The translations under genes were made by a program, and so were the position numbers. From Burkholderiales bacterium (GTDB lineage Bacteria > Pseudomonadota > Gammaproteobacteria > Burkholderiales > Burkholderiaceae_C): a stretch of 8,025 nt of DNA. Shown here piece by piece: positions 1 through 6,155 of this stretch; the stretch's first letter is position 1; each line of letters begins with the position of its first letter. The notes under the pieces are model-generated. The model did no database searches. It was not told the origin of the DNA and saw only the letters and a list, made by a program, of their open reading frames with translations. Location of the stretch: the NCBI GenBank assembly GCA_028869035.1, contig JAGWTL010000123.1:1-8025 (forward strand), given 5' to 3'.

Positions 1-603
1 CTCGCGCGGGCCGCCGTAGGGGCCGCTGCGCTGGTTGGCGCCGTCGCGCAGGAATTCGTCGAGCAGGTAGCCGTTGGCCCCATGCACTTCCACGCCGTCA
101 AAGCCCGCGGCCCTGGCGTTCTCGGCCGCTCGTCTGAAACCGGCCACGATGCCCGGCAGCTCGTCGTCGCGCAGCGCACGCGGCACGGCATAGGCCACCT
201 TGCCCTTGGGCGTGTGCACCATGTCGCTGGTGATGGCAATGGGGCTCGGGCCCACGGGCTGGGCGTCACCGTTGAGATCCGGGTGGCAGGCGCGCCCGCC
301 GTGCCAGACCTGCAGGAAGATGCGCCCGCCGGCGGCGTGCACGGCGTCGGTCACGCGCCGCCAGCCTTCCACCTGCGCTTGCGAGTACACACCGGGCTCC
401 TTCCAGAAGGCGGAGTTGCCGGCCATGGCCATGGTGGCCTCGGCGATCAGCAGGCCGGCGCTGGCGCGCTGGGCATAGTGCTCGGCCATCATGGCGCTGG
501 GCAGGTGGGCCTCACCGGCGCGGGCGCGCGTCAGCGGGGCCATGAAAACACGGTTGGGCACGCTCAGCGCGCCCACTTGCAGCGGGGTGAACAGGGTGGT
601 CAT
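1..603 (-). CDS. Old Yellow Enzyme family alkene/N-ethylmaleimide reductase (3' end outside window)
   Basis: This is an FMN-dependent NAD(P)H:flavin oxidoreductase of the OYE family (NemA / PETN reductase type), a soluble TIM-barrel enzyme that reduces electrophilic C=C bonds and nitro compounds. The first 201 residues are visible and the frame stays open to the window edge; full-length relatives have about 350-370 residues. The N-terminus begins MTTLFTPLQVGAL and carries APLTR with the FMN-tuning Thr25. LQVWHGGRA follows at 98-105, and VEVHGANGYLLDEFL at 171-185 gives the substrate-binding pair His174/Asn177, which is the classical His/Asn type rather than the YqjM His/His type. NQRSGPYGG at 190-198 is also typical of the family. 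The chosen ATG matches family N-termini but has no clear Shine-Dalgarno, only a pyrimidine-rich leader. An in-frame ATG at 642-640 would add 13 Ser/Phe-rich residues. The gene lies 120 bases downstream of the AraC-alkyltransferase gene on the same strand. The family is certain; the physiological substrate is unknown. Confidence 0.93.
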   Translation of the reverse strand, partial: MTTLFTPLQVGALSVPNRVFMAPLTRARAGEAHLPSAMMAEHYAQRASAGLLIAEATMAMAGNSAFWKEPGVYSQAQVEGWRRVTDAVHAAGGRIFLQVWHGGRACHPDLNGDAQPVGPSPIAITSDMVHTPKGKVAYAVPRALRDDELPGIVAGFRRAAENARAAGFDGVEVHGANGYLLDEFLRDGANQRSGPYGGPRE

Positions 604-723
604 GGGATGGGGAAAAGAGGAAAAAGAAAAAGACCGGGTCATCTTGCCCCAGCCTGCGCGCCACTGCAGGCCACACGACAGAACACGGATCAAGAGTGCG
701 GGTACTGCAGGGCCCGGTGCACG

Positions 724-1581
724 CTAATCTTCCGAATGTGCAAAGGCCCCAGCCTCCCAGACCAGTATGGCGCTCTTGCGCTCGTCGCCCCAGCGGTAGT
801 GACCGCTCTCTCCGCTCTCGCGGATCACGCGGTGGCAGGGGATGAGGTAGGCAATGGTGTTGGCCGCCATCGCGCTGCCCACGGCCCGCTGCGCCTTGGG
901 CCGACCCGCCAGCGCGGCGAGCTGGGTGTAGGACACCCGCCGTCCCGGCGGCAGGCGCAGCAGCGCCTCCCAGACCTTGATCTGGAAGTTGGTGCCGCGC
1001 AGCAGCAGGTGCAGGCGGCCCGGCTGCGGCGTGGCGGGGAACACCTGCTCCATCAAGCGCCGGGCTTCAACATCGTCCTGCTTCAATTCGGCCGCAGGCC
1101 AAGCCGCGCGCAATTCCTCCACGCGCTGCGCGCCGTCCTCGTCAAGAAAAGCCAGGTAGCAGATGCCGCGTGGCGTCCAGCCCGCGAGCACGCCGCCGAA
1201 GGGTGTATCCGCCTCGCCCCAGCTCAAGCCCACACCGGCGCCGCCACTCTTGATCTCGCCCGGTGTCATGGCCTCGCAGCTCACCAGCAGGTCGTGCAAG
1301 CGCCCCGGGCCCGAGAGGCCGCTGGCCTGCGCCGCGCCCAGCACGTCCTGCGCCTCGCGCAGCGCCGTGCGCGCGTATTCCTTGGTCAGGTACTGAAGAA
1401 AACGCTTGGGCGAGATGCCGGCCCAGGCCGCGAAGACACGCTGCAGATGGTGCTCGCTCAGGTGCACGGCGTCCGCCAGCTCGGCCAAGGTGGGCTGCTG
1501 CAGGGCGTGTTCGCGCAGGTAGCGGATGGCCTGCGCCACCACGGCGTACTGGCGTTGCGGCGGGACCAGCAGTTCATCCAT
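724..1581 (-). CDS. AraC-type regulator fused to methylated-DNA--[protein]-cysteine S-methyltransferase (Ada-like, no N-terminal zinc domain)
   Basis: This 285-residue protein combines a DNA-binding domain with a suicide DNA-repair domain that transfers alkyl groups from O6-alkylguanine to its own cysteine. Residues about 10-112 form an AraC/XylS double helix-turn-helix (LAELADAVHLSEHHLQRVF at 32-50, then SGLSGPGRLHDLLVSCEAMTPGEIK at 87-111 in two consecutive pieces SGLSGPGRLHDLLV and SCEAMTPGEIK). Residues about 120-280 are the alkyltransferase: TNFQIKVWEALLRLP, a candidate arginine finger at Arg232, and the active-site motif IPCHRVIR with nucleophile Cys249. Classical Ada (about 350 residues) also has an N-terminal Cys4 zinc domain that senses methylphosphotriesters. 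It is absent here, so regulation must work differently, perhaps through Cys249 alkylation. The ATG overlaps the stop of the upstream EamA gene in ATGGATGA, implying translational coupling. NTIAYLIPCH replaces the more usual NPIAYLIPCH, a minor change. Family assignment is firm; a regulatory role is inferred. Confidence 0.93.
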   Translation of the reverse strand: MDELLVPPQRQYAVVAQAIRYLREHALQQPTLAELADAVHLSEHHLQRVFAAWAGISPKRFLQYLTKEYARTALREAQDVLGAAQASGLSGPGRLHDLLVSCEAMTPGEIKSGGAGVGLSWGEADTPFGGVLAGWTPRGICYLAFLDEDGAQRVEELRAAWPAAELKQDDVEARRLMEQVFPATPQPGRLHLLLRGTNFQIKVWEALLRLPPGRRVSYTQLAALAGRPKAQRAVGSAMAANTIAYLIPCHRVIRESGESGHYRWGDERKSAILVWEAGAFAHSED

Positions 1582-2479
1582 GCGGCACCGCCTTGCGCGC
1601 CCACAACGTGCGCGGGTCGAAACCCGTCACCAGCGCCGTGCCCGTGAGCACCACCAGCGCGCCGGCCAGCGTCTGCCAGCCCACGGCCTCGCCCAGGAAG
1701 AGGTGGCCCCAGAGGATGCCGAAGACCGGGATCAGAAAGGTGACGGTCAGCGCTGAGGCCGCGCCCAGCGCCGCCACCAGGCGGAAGTACATCAGGTAGG
1801 CCAGGCCCGTGCACAGCAGGCCCAGGCCGGCCACCGCCCCCCAGACCCCGGGCGTGGCGGCCACGGGCAGCGGCGTATGGCCCGCGAAGGGCAGCACAGG
1901 CCACAGCAGCAGCGTGGCGGCCCACATGCTGCCGTGGGCATTGGCGTAGGGCAGGAGCGCGTTGCCGGCCGATTTGGCGTAGTGGCTGGCGATGGCGTAG
2001 CAGCAGGGTGCCAGCAGCACACCCGCCAGCACCCAGCCCGAACCGGGCCGCAGCATGGCCGGGTCCAGGCCCATGAGCAGGGCCACCCCCGCCACGCCCA
2101 AGGCCAGGCCCGCCGCGACACGGCCCCTCAGCGGCTCGCGGCTCCAGGCCCAGGCGATCACCGCGCCCCAGATCGGCGCCGTGGCGTTGACCACCGAGAG
2201 CAGCGAAGCCGTGAGCGTCTGCGCAGCCCAGGCGAAGAGCACAAAGGGCAGCGCGCTGTTGAACAGGCCCAGCACCAGGTAGTGGCGCCAGTGCGTGCGC
2301 AACGCCAGACTGTGGCGGAACCAGCGCCCCGCCAGCGCCAGCAACAGGGCGCCCAGCAGCACCCGCCATTCGATCAGCCAGACCGGCCCCAGCGCGGGCA
2401 CGGCAATGCGCATGAACAGGAAGGAGGCGCCCCAGATGGCGGCCAGGGTGATCAGCTGGAGCAGATGGGCAGGTGTCAT
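1574..2479 (-). CDS. EamA/DMT superfamily transporter
   Basis: This 301-residue inner-membrane protein has the two tandem EamA domains of the drug/metabolite transporter superfamily (RhaT/YdcZ/RarD-like carriers), expected to form ten transmembrane helices. The first repeat spans about 8-136, with the usual entry motif AAIWGASFLFMRIAVPALGP at 13-32, and the hallmark end of the first half at VVNATAPIWGAVIAW (96-110). The second spans about 149-286, with FLIPVFGILWGHLFLGEAV at 248-266, the signature near the end of the second EamA unit. The substrate cannot be told from sequence; relatives export amino acids, metabolites or drugs. The start at 2479 fits the family N-terminus but lacks a strong Shine-Dalgarno. 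It is the first gene of the minus-strand cluster, divergent from cheV across 171 bases, and its last codons overlap the start of the AraC-alkyltransferase gene by 8 bases. Confidence 0.93.
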   Translation of the reverse strand: MTPAHLLQLITLAAIWGASFLFMRIAVPALGPVWLIEWRVLLGALLLALAGRWFRHSLALRTHWRHYLVLGLFNSALPFVLFAWAAQTLTASLLSVVNATAPIWGAVIAWAWSREPLRGRVAAGLALGVAGVALLMGLDPAMLRPGSGWVLAGVLLAPCCYAIASHYAKSAGNALLPYANAHGSMWAATLLLWPVLPFAGHTPLPVAATPGVWGAVAGLGLLCTGLAYLMYFRLVAALGAASALTVTFLIPVFGILWGHLFLGEAVGWQTLAGALVVLTGTALVTGFDPRTLWARKAVPHG

Positions 2480-2650
2480 GGGTGTCGGAGCTTTGCGTTG
2501 CAGGCCTATTCTCGCTGCCCCGCCGGGCCGCGGCCACCCGTTTCTTGCGCACCTGCCCCGGGAAATCGCGTATTCTGGCCGGGCATGTCTTGCCGTCGAC
2601 AGAACTAGCCGCTACCCTGTCACCCAAGAAGACCCATCAGGACGATCCGC

Positions 2651-3613
2651 ATGAGCTCCCAAACCCTTACCCGCCAGGCCGATGACCGCAGCACCGCCGC
2701 CGGCGGCGGCAAGTTCGAACTGCTGCTGTTCCGTCTGGGCGCATCCGCCGGCACCGAGCAGCGCGAACTGTTCGGCATCAATGTGTTCAAGGTCCGCGAG
2801 ATCATGGTGATGCCGCCCCTGACCAAGATGGTCAATTCGCCGCCCCATGTGCTGGGTGTGGCCAATATCCGCGGCCAGATCATCACCGTGATCGATCTGC
2901 CCGCCATCACGGGGCGCACGCCCGGCAAGGGCGACGGCATCCTGCTGGTCACCGAGTTCGCCCGCACCACCCAGGGCTTTTTCGTCGAAGAGGTGAGCGA
3001 GATCGTGCAGGTGGACTGGAAGCATGTGCTCTCGGCCGAGAGCAGCGGCGGCGAACTGGTCACCAGCATCGCCCGCATCGACGGCGATATGGAGAACACC
3101 CGGCTGGCCCAGGTGCTCGACGTGGAGCGCATCCTGCACGACGTGCAACCCGATTCGGTGAAGTTCGAGAAGGAAACCCACACGGGGGGCCACATCAAGC
3201 TGCCGCCGGGCACCGTGCTGCTGGCGGCCGACGATTCGGCCATGGCGCGCGGCATCCTCGAAAAAGGCCTGACCGCGTTGGGCATCCCCTACATCATGAC
3301 CCGCAGCGGCAAGGAAGCCTGGGAGCGCCTGCGAAGCCTGGCCGCGCAGGCCAGGAACGAGGGCAAGTCCGTCAGGGACAAGGTCGCCCTGCTGCTGACC
3401 GATCTGGAAATGCCCGAGATGGACGGCTTCACCCTGACCCGCAACGTCAAGGCCGACGTGCAGTTCAGCGGCATCCCGGTGGTGGTCCACTCCTCGCTCA
3501 CGGGCTCGGCCAACGAGGCCCAGGTCCAGAGCGCCGGCGCCGACGCCTACATCGCCAAGTTCCATATCGACGATCTGGCCACCACGCTGCGCGAAGTGCT
3601 GGCCAAACGCTGA
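2651..3613 (+). CDS. cheV: Chemotaxis protein CheV (CheW domain + response regulator receiver)
   Basis: CheV is a cytoplasmic chemotaxis adaptor. Its CheW-like domain couples receptors to the CheA kinase, and its receiver domain is phosphorylated to tune that coupling (adaptation). The 320 residues fit the family length. The CheW-like part covers about 20-165, with FGINVFKVREIM (41-52), HVLGVANIRGQIITVIDLPA (66-85) and LAQVLDVERIL (152-162). The receiver covers about 188-318 and is complete: acidic pair Asp194/Asp195 (AADDSAMAR), phosphoacceptor Asp251 in LLTDLEMPEMDGF, Ser281 at the switch position and Lys303 in IAKFH. The ATG has an AGGA Shine-Dalgarno at 2639-2642, eight bases upstream. 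No other chemotaxis gene is nearby, so it is an orphan cheV divergent from the EamA gene. No sigma-28 type promoter could be recognised in the upstream gap. Confidence 0.96.
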   Translation: MSSQTLTRQADDRSTAAGGGKFELLLFRLGASAGTEQRELFGINVFKVREIMVMPPLTKMVNSPPHVLGVANIRGQIITVIDLPAITGRTPGKGDGILLVTEFARTTQGFFVEEVSEIVQVDWKHVLSAESSGGELVTSIARIDGDMENTRLAQVLDVERILHDVQPDSVKFEKETHTGGHIKLPPGTVLLAADDSAMARGILEKGLTALGIPYIMTRSGKEAWERLRSLAAQARNEGKSVRDKVALLLTDLEMPEMDGFTLTRNVKADVQFSGIPVVVHSSLTGSANEAQVQSAGADAYIAKFHIDDLATTLREVLAKR

Positions 3614-3686
3614 GGCACAAAAGCATCCTTTCGCTCCGAGCCTGTCCAAGTCCTCGGCAGGCGCCGGCTTGCAGACCCCCCTACCT

Positions 3687-3736
3687 CCGTTCGCCCTGAG
3701 CTCGTCGAAGGGCTTCGACAGGCTCAGCCCGAACGG
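3687..3736. repeat. Dispersed imperfect inverted repeat (REP-like), intact copy
   Basis: Two 24-base arms, 3687-3710 and 3713-3736, are separated by GG. They begin CCGTTCG and end CGAACGG, with CTGAGC / GCTCAG and GTCGAAG / CTTCGAC inside. The arms differ at two dinucleotides (arm positions 8-9 and 16-17), so a strong hairpin with internal bulges is expected. Elements of this type are, from general knowledge, scattered in many intergenic spaces of Comamonadaceae genomes. The copy sits between cheV and the ABC exporter gene and ends four bases before the exporter ATG at 3740. It could act as a terminator or RNA-stabilising hairpin for cheV; this is not shown by the sequence. Confidence 0.85.
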
Positions 3737-3739
3737 AAA

Positions 3740-5554
3740 ATGTCAGGCATCACGGAAACACCAATAACCGCCTCGCCCATGTCCAGCGACCGTCCCCGCG
3801 CCACCACCCCCACCTCCCTCAGCGGCCTGCTGCCCTTTGTGCGGCCCTACCGCACACGCATCGCGCTGGCCCTGCTTTTCCTGCTGCTCGCGGCGGCGGC
3901 CACGCTGGTCTTTCCGCTGGCCCTGCGCCAGCTGATCGACGGCGGCCTGCAGGGGCAGGACCGCGGCGCGCAGCTCATGGCCCTGCGCGGGCACTTCGCC
4001 CTGCTGTTCGCCGTGGCCGCGGCCATGGGCGTGTTCTCGGCCGTGCGCTTCTACCTCATGAGCTGGCTGGGCGAGCGCGTCACGGCCGACGTGCGCGACG
4101 CCGTCTACAGCCATGTGCTGCGGCAGAGCCCCGCCTTCTTCGAGACCACGCAGACCGGCGAGGTGCTCTCGCGCCTGACCACCGACACCACCCTGGTGCA
4201 GACGGTGGTGGGCTCCTCCTTCTCCATGGGCCTGCGCAGCGCCGTCATGGGCCTGGGCGCCCTGGGCATGCTGGTCTGGACCAATCCCTGGATCATGGCC
4301 CAGGTGCTGGGCGTGCTGCTGCTGGTGGTGGCGCCCAGCGTCTGGTTCGGGCGGCGCGTGCGCCGCCTCTCGCGCGCCAGCCAGGACCGCGTGGCCGATT
4401 CCAGCGCCATCGCCGCCGAGGTGCTCAACGCTGTTCCCCTGGTGCAGAGCTACAGCGCCGAGGCGCGTGAGGCCGCGCGTTTCGATGCCGCCACGGAAAA
4501 CGCCTTCGGCACCGCCAAGCGCCGGGTGCGCGCCCGCGCCACGCTCATGGCCTTCATCATCACGGCCACCTCGGCCGCCCTGCTCTGGGGCCTGTACCAG
4601 GGCACGCAGGCCGTGCTGGCCGGCGAGATCAGCGCGGGCCACCTGGGGCAGACCGTGGTCTACGTCATCATGCTGGCCAGCTCCTTCGCCGTGCTCGGCG
4701 AGGTCTACGGCGATCTTCTGCGCGCCGCGGGCGCCACCGAGCGGCTCATGGAACTGCTGGCCAGCCAGTCGCCCATCGACTCACCAAGCCAGCCGCTGCC
4801 CGCGCCCTCCCCGGCCGCCGGCACCGCCATCGCCTTCGAAGCCCTGACCTTCCACTACCCTTCGCGCCCCGGCCAGGCCGCGCTGAGCGACTTCACGTTG
4901 CACGTCGCCCCCGGCGAAACCGTGGCCCTGGTCGGCCCCAGCGGCGCCGGCAAGACCACGGTGTTCCAGCTGCTGCTGCGTTTCTACGACCCCAGCGCCG
5001 GCACGCTCAGGCTCAACGGCGTGCCTCTGCCCCAGCAAAGCCTGCAGGCCCTGCGCGCGCAGATCGCCATCGTGCCGCAGGAGCCGGTGATCTTCTCCAG
5101 CAGCGCGCTGGAGAACATACGCTACGGGCGCCCCGAGGCCAGCGACGAGGAAGTGAAGGCTGCCGCGCGCGCCGCTTTCGCCGACGATTTCATCCGCGCC
5201 CTGCCCGATGGCTATGGCACTTTCCTCGGTGAACGCGGTGTGCGCCTCTCCGGCGGCCAGCGCCAGCGCATCGCGATTGCGCGCGCCATGCTGAAAAACC
5301 CGCCGCTGCTGCTATTGGACGAAGCCACCAGCGCGCTGGACGCCGAGAGCGAACGCATGGTGCAGGCCGCCCTGGAAACCGCCATGCGCGGCCGCACGAC
5401 GCTGGTCATCGCGCATCGGCTGGCCACCGTGCAGCAGGCCGACCGCATCGTGGTGATCGATCAGGGGCGGCTAGTGGAGCAGGGGACACATGAGAGCCTG
5501 GTGGCGGCCAATGGTTTGTATGCGCGGCTGGCGGCATTGCAGTTCAAGTCTTAG
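3740..5554 (+). CDS. MsbA-like ABC exporter, fused permease and ATP-binding half-transporter
   Basis: This 604-residue half-transporter of the ABCB/MsbA-related type should work as a homodimer in the inner membrane, flipping or exporting a lipid or hydrophobic compound using ATP. Six transmembrane helices lie at roughly 41-63, 86-108, 160-180, 184-204, 268-290 and 302-322. The nucleotide-binding domain (about 363-600) is complete: A-loop Tyr373, Walker A GPSGAGKTT at 399-407 (Lys405), Q-loop Gln447, signature LSGGQ at 503-507, Walker B LLLLDE ending Asp527-Glu528, D-loop SALD and switch His559. The start is uncertain. The ATG at 3740 directly follows an inverted repeat and has no good Shine-Dalgarno. 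Met14 (ATG at 3779) begins MSSDRPRATTP and is an alternative, also without a clear site. It stands alone, 186 bases from the plus-strand ATG of the divergent-free cheV end region, so co-transcription with cheV across 126 bases is possible but doubtful. Substrate unknown; it need not be the essential lipid A flippase. Confidence 0.95.
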   Translation: MSGITETPITASPMSSDRPRATTPTSLSGLLPFVRPYRTRIALALLFLLLAAAATLVFPLALRQLIDGGLQGQDRGAQLMALRGHFALLFAVAAAMGVFSAVRFYLMSWLGERVTADVRDAVYSHVLRQSPAFFETTQTGEVLSRLTTDTTLVQTVVGSSFSMGLRSAVMGLGALGMLVWTNPWIMAQVLGVLLLVVAPSVWFGRRVRRLSRASQDRVADSSAIAAEVLNAVPLVQSYSAEAREAARFDAATENAFGTAKRRVRARATLMAFIITATSAALLWGLYQGTQAVLAGEISAGHLGQTVVYVIMLASSFAVLGEVYGDLLRAAGATERLMELLASQSPIDSPSQPLPAPSPAAGTAIAFEALTFHYPSRPGQAALSDFTLHVAPGETVALVGPSGAGKTTVFQLLLRFYDPSAGTLRLNGVPLPQQSLQALRAQIAIVPQEPVIFSSSALENIRYGRPEASDEEVKAAARAAFADDFIRALPDGYGTFLGERGVRLSGGQRQRIAIARAMLKNPPLLLLDEATSALDAESERMVQAALETAMRGRTTLVIAHRLATVQQADRIVVIDQGRLVEQGTHESLVAANGLYARLAALQFKS

Positions 5555-5597
5555 CGTCTCAGTTTCTATCAGTTCAGCGACACAGGTCATGGCACAT

Positions 5598-5603
5598 TAC
5601 AAT
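5598..5603 (+). promoter_or_regulatory. Possible -10 box of the hicBA promoter
   Basis: TACAAT matches five of six bases of the sigma-70 -10 consensus and lies 28 bases before the hicB ATG. No good -35 is present: TTCAGC at 5573-5578 is the best candidate but with a 19-base spacer. The position in the 77-base gap between the ABC exporter stop and hicB fits an independent promoter for the toxin-antitoxin pair. Confidence 0.35.
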
Positions 5604-5620
5604 CCCGTCTATTCCCTCCC

Positions 5621-5624
5621 GGAG
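5621..5624 (+). promoter_or_regulatory. Strong ribosome binding site of hicB
   Basis: GGAG ends seven bases before the ATG at 5632 and is among the best Shine-Dalgarno sites in the window. It fixes the hicB start and supports antitoxin being made in excess over the toxin, whose start has no separate site and depends on the ATGA overlap. Confidence 0.7.
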
Positions 5625-5631
5625 ATCAATC

Positions 5632-5841
5632 ATGAACTTCAGCATCGAGTGCGAGGAAGAGGTTGATGGCCGCTGGATCGCTGAGGTTCCTCAGCTTCCT
5701 GGTGTCCTGTGTTATGGCAAGACTGCCGACGACGCCATGGCAAAGGCGGAAGTGCTTGCCCTTCGCGCCATGGCCGACCGCCTAGAGCAAAGCGAGTCGC
5801 GTCCCGTCGCGATCAATATTTCCCTGCCACTCACTGCATGA
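5632..5841 (+). CDS. hicB: HicB-family antitoxin, short form
   Basis: This 69-residue protein has the HicB partial RNase H-like fold pattern: an N-terminal strand (MNFSIECEEEVDGRWIAEVP), then LPGVLCYGKTADDAMAKAE and a helix to about residue 52, matching the family hallmark of W-A-E-V-P-x-L-P-G followed by T-x-x-E/D-A. It should bind and neutralise the HicA toxin encoded next. Many HicB proteins of 100 or more residues carry a C-terminal helix-turn-helix or ribbon-helix-helix for operon autoregulation; here the chain ends after a short tail (INISLPLTA), so no DNA-binding domain is visible. The ATG at 5632 is set by GGAG at 5621-5624. It overlaps hicA by four bases. GC content is visibly lower than in the flanking genes, which suggests horizontal acquisition. 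Confidence 0.87.
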   Translation: MNFSIECEEEVDGRWIAEVPQLPGVLCYGKTADDAMAKAEVLALRAMADRLEQSESRPVAINISLPLTA

Positions 5842-6050
5842 GTCATTGGCCGTCCGTCAAGGCCAAACGCCTGCTGGCGGCTCTATTTGGCATTGGATGG
5901 AAGCTCAAGCGACAGTCCGGGTCACACCGCACGCTGTCACGCGAAGGATGGCCCGACGTCGTCTTCGCATTTCACGATGGCGAAGAAATCGGTCCCCGGA
6001 TGCTTGCTCGCATCGCCGAGCACACTGGCCTTACTCCCAGCGACTTGTAG
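5838..6050 (+). CDS. hicA: HicA-family mRNA interferase toxin
   Basis: This 70-residue protein has the double-stranded-RNA-binding-like fold of HicA/YcfA toxins, which cleave mRNA (and tmRNA) to arrest translation. Visible family marks are the N-terminal helix SVKAKRLLAALFGIGWKLKR (6-25), the catalytic-loop motif GSHRTL with His30 at the expected place, a strand with VVFAFHDGEEIGPRMLARI (41-59), and the closing helix AEHTGLTPSDL. The length is normal. The start is the ATG at 5838 within ATGA, where it overlaps the hicB stop, giving translational coupling with the antitoxin upstream. The order hicB-hicA is the reverse of the textbook hicA-hicB arrangement but is known in other genomes. An upstream in-frame ATG at 5709 lies inside hicB and would add 43 residues unlike the family. 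Toxin identity is likely; activity is untested. Confidence 0.88.
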   Translation: MSHWPSVKAKRLLAALFGIGWKLKRQSGSHRTLSREGWPDVVFAFHDGEEIGPRMLARIAEHTGLTPSDL

Positions 6051-6106
6051 ATCGCTCGGCATCCCCGGAGCCGCCGGTGGATTCAGATGTGATGATGCGC
6101 ACTACC

Positions 6107-6140
6107 AAGCAAGAAGCCCGGCATGCCGGGCTTCTTGCTT
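6107..6140. terminator. Bidirectional terminator, perfect 17+17-base palindrome
   Basis: The two 17-base arms are exact reverse complements: AAGCAAGAAGCCCGGCA on one side and TGCCGGGCTTCTTGCTT on the other, meeting at GCATGC. The GC-rich core GCCCGGCATGCCGGGC is flanked by A-rich and T-rich ends, the layout of an intrinsic terminator that works in both directions. It lies between the ends of hicA (plus) and the DUF1178 gene (minus), which converge on it, so it would stop both transcripts. Confidence 0.85.
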
Positions 6141-6155
6141 TAAGAATCGGGGCAG

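Noticed and set aside
82..1647. Long open frame on the plus strand, 521 codons
   Set aside because: It is antisense to the OYE and AraC-alkyltransferase genes, its product is low-complexity Arg/Ala/Gly/His-rich with no domain, and it crosses two real genes; typical of high-GC DNA.
2545..2576. TTGCGC ... TATTCT as a cheV promoter
   Set aside because: The spacer is 20 bases and the -35 match is weak; TATTCT alone is not enough.
2608..2617. GCCGCTAC as a flagellar sigma-28 -10 element before cheV
   Set aside because: No TAAA-type -35 is found at the required distance.
1458..2627. Minus-strand open frame of 389 codons across the EamA gene
   Set aside because: Shifted frame over the EamA and AraC-alkyltransferase coding regions, which have clear domains in their own frames.
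2612..3649. Minus-strand open frame of 345 codons opposite cheV
   Set aside because: His/Gly/Asp-rich translation mirrors the cheV codons; cheV itself is beyond doubt.
3743..4642. Minus-strand open frame of 299 codons opposite the ABC exporter
   Set aside because: Low-complexity Gly/Gln/His-rich shadow of the exporter gene, no recognisable domain.
6107..6140. Palindrome as a protein-binding operator or recombination site
   Set aside because: Its position between convergent gene ends and its A-rich/T-rich edges fit a bidirectional terminator better.
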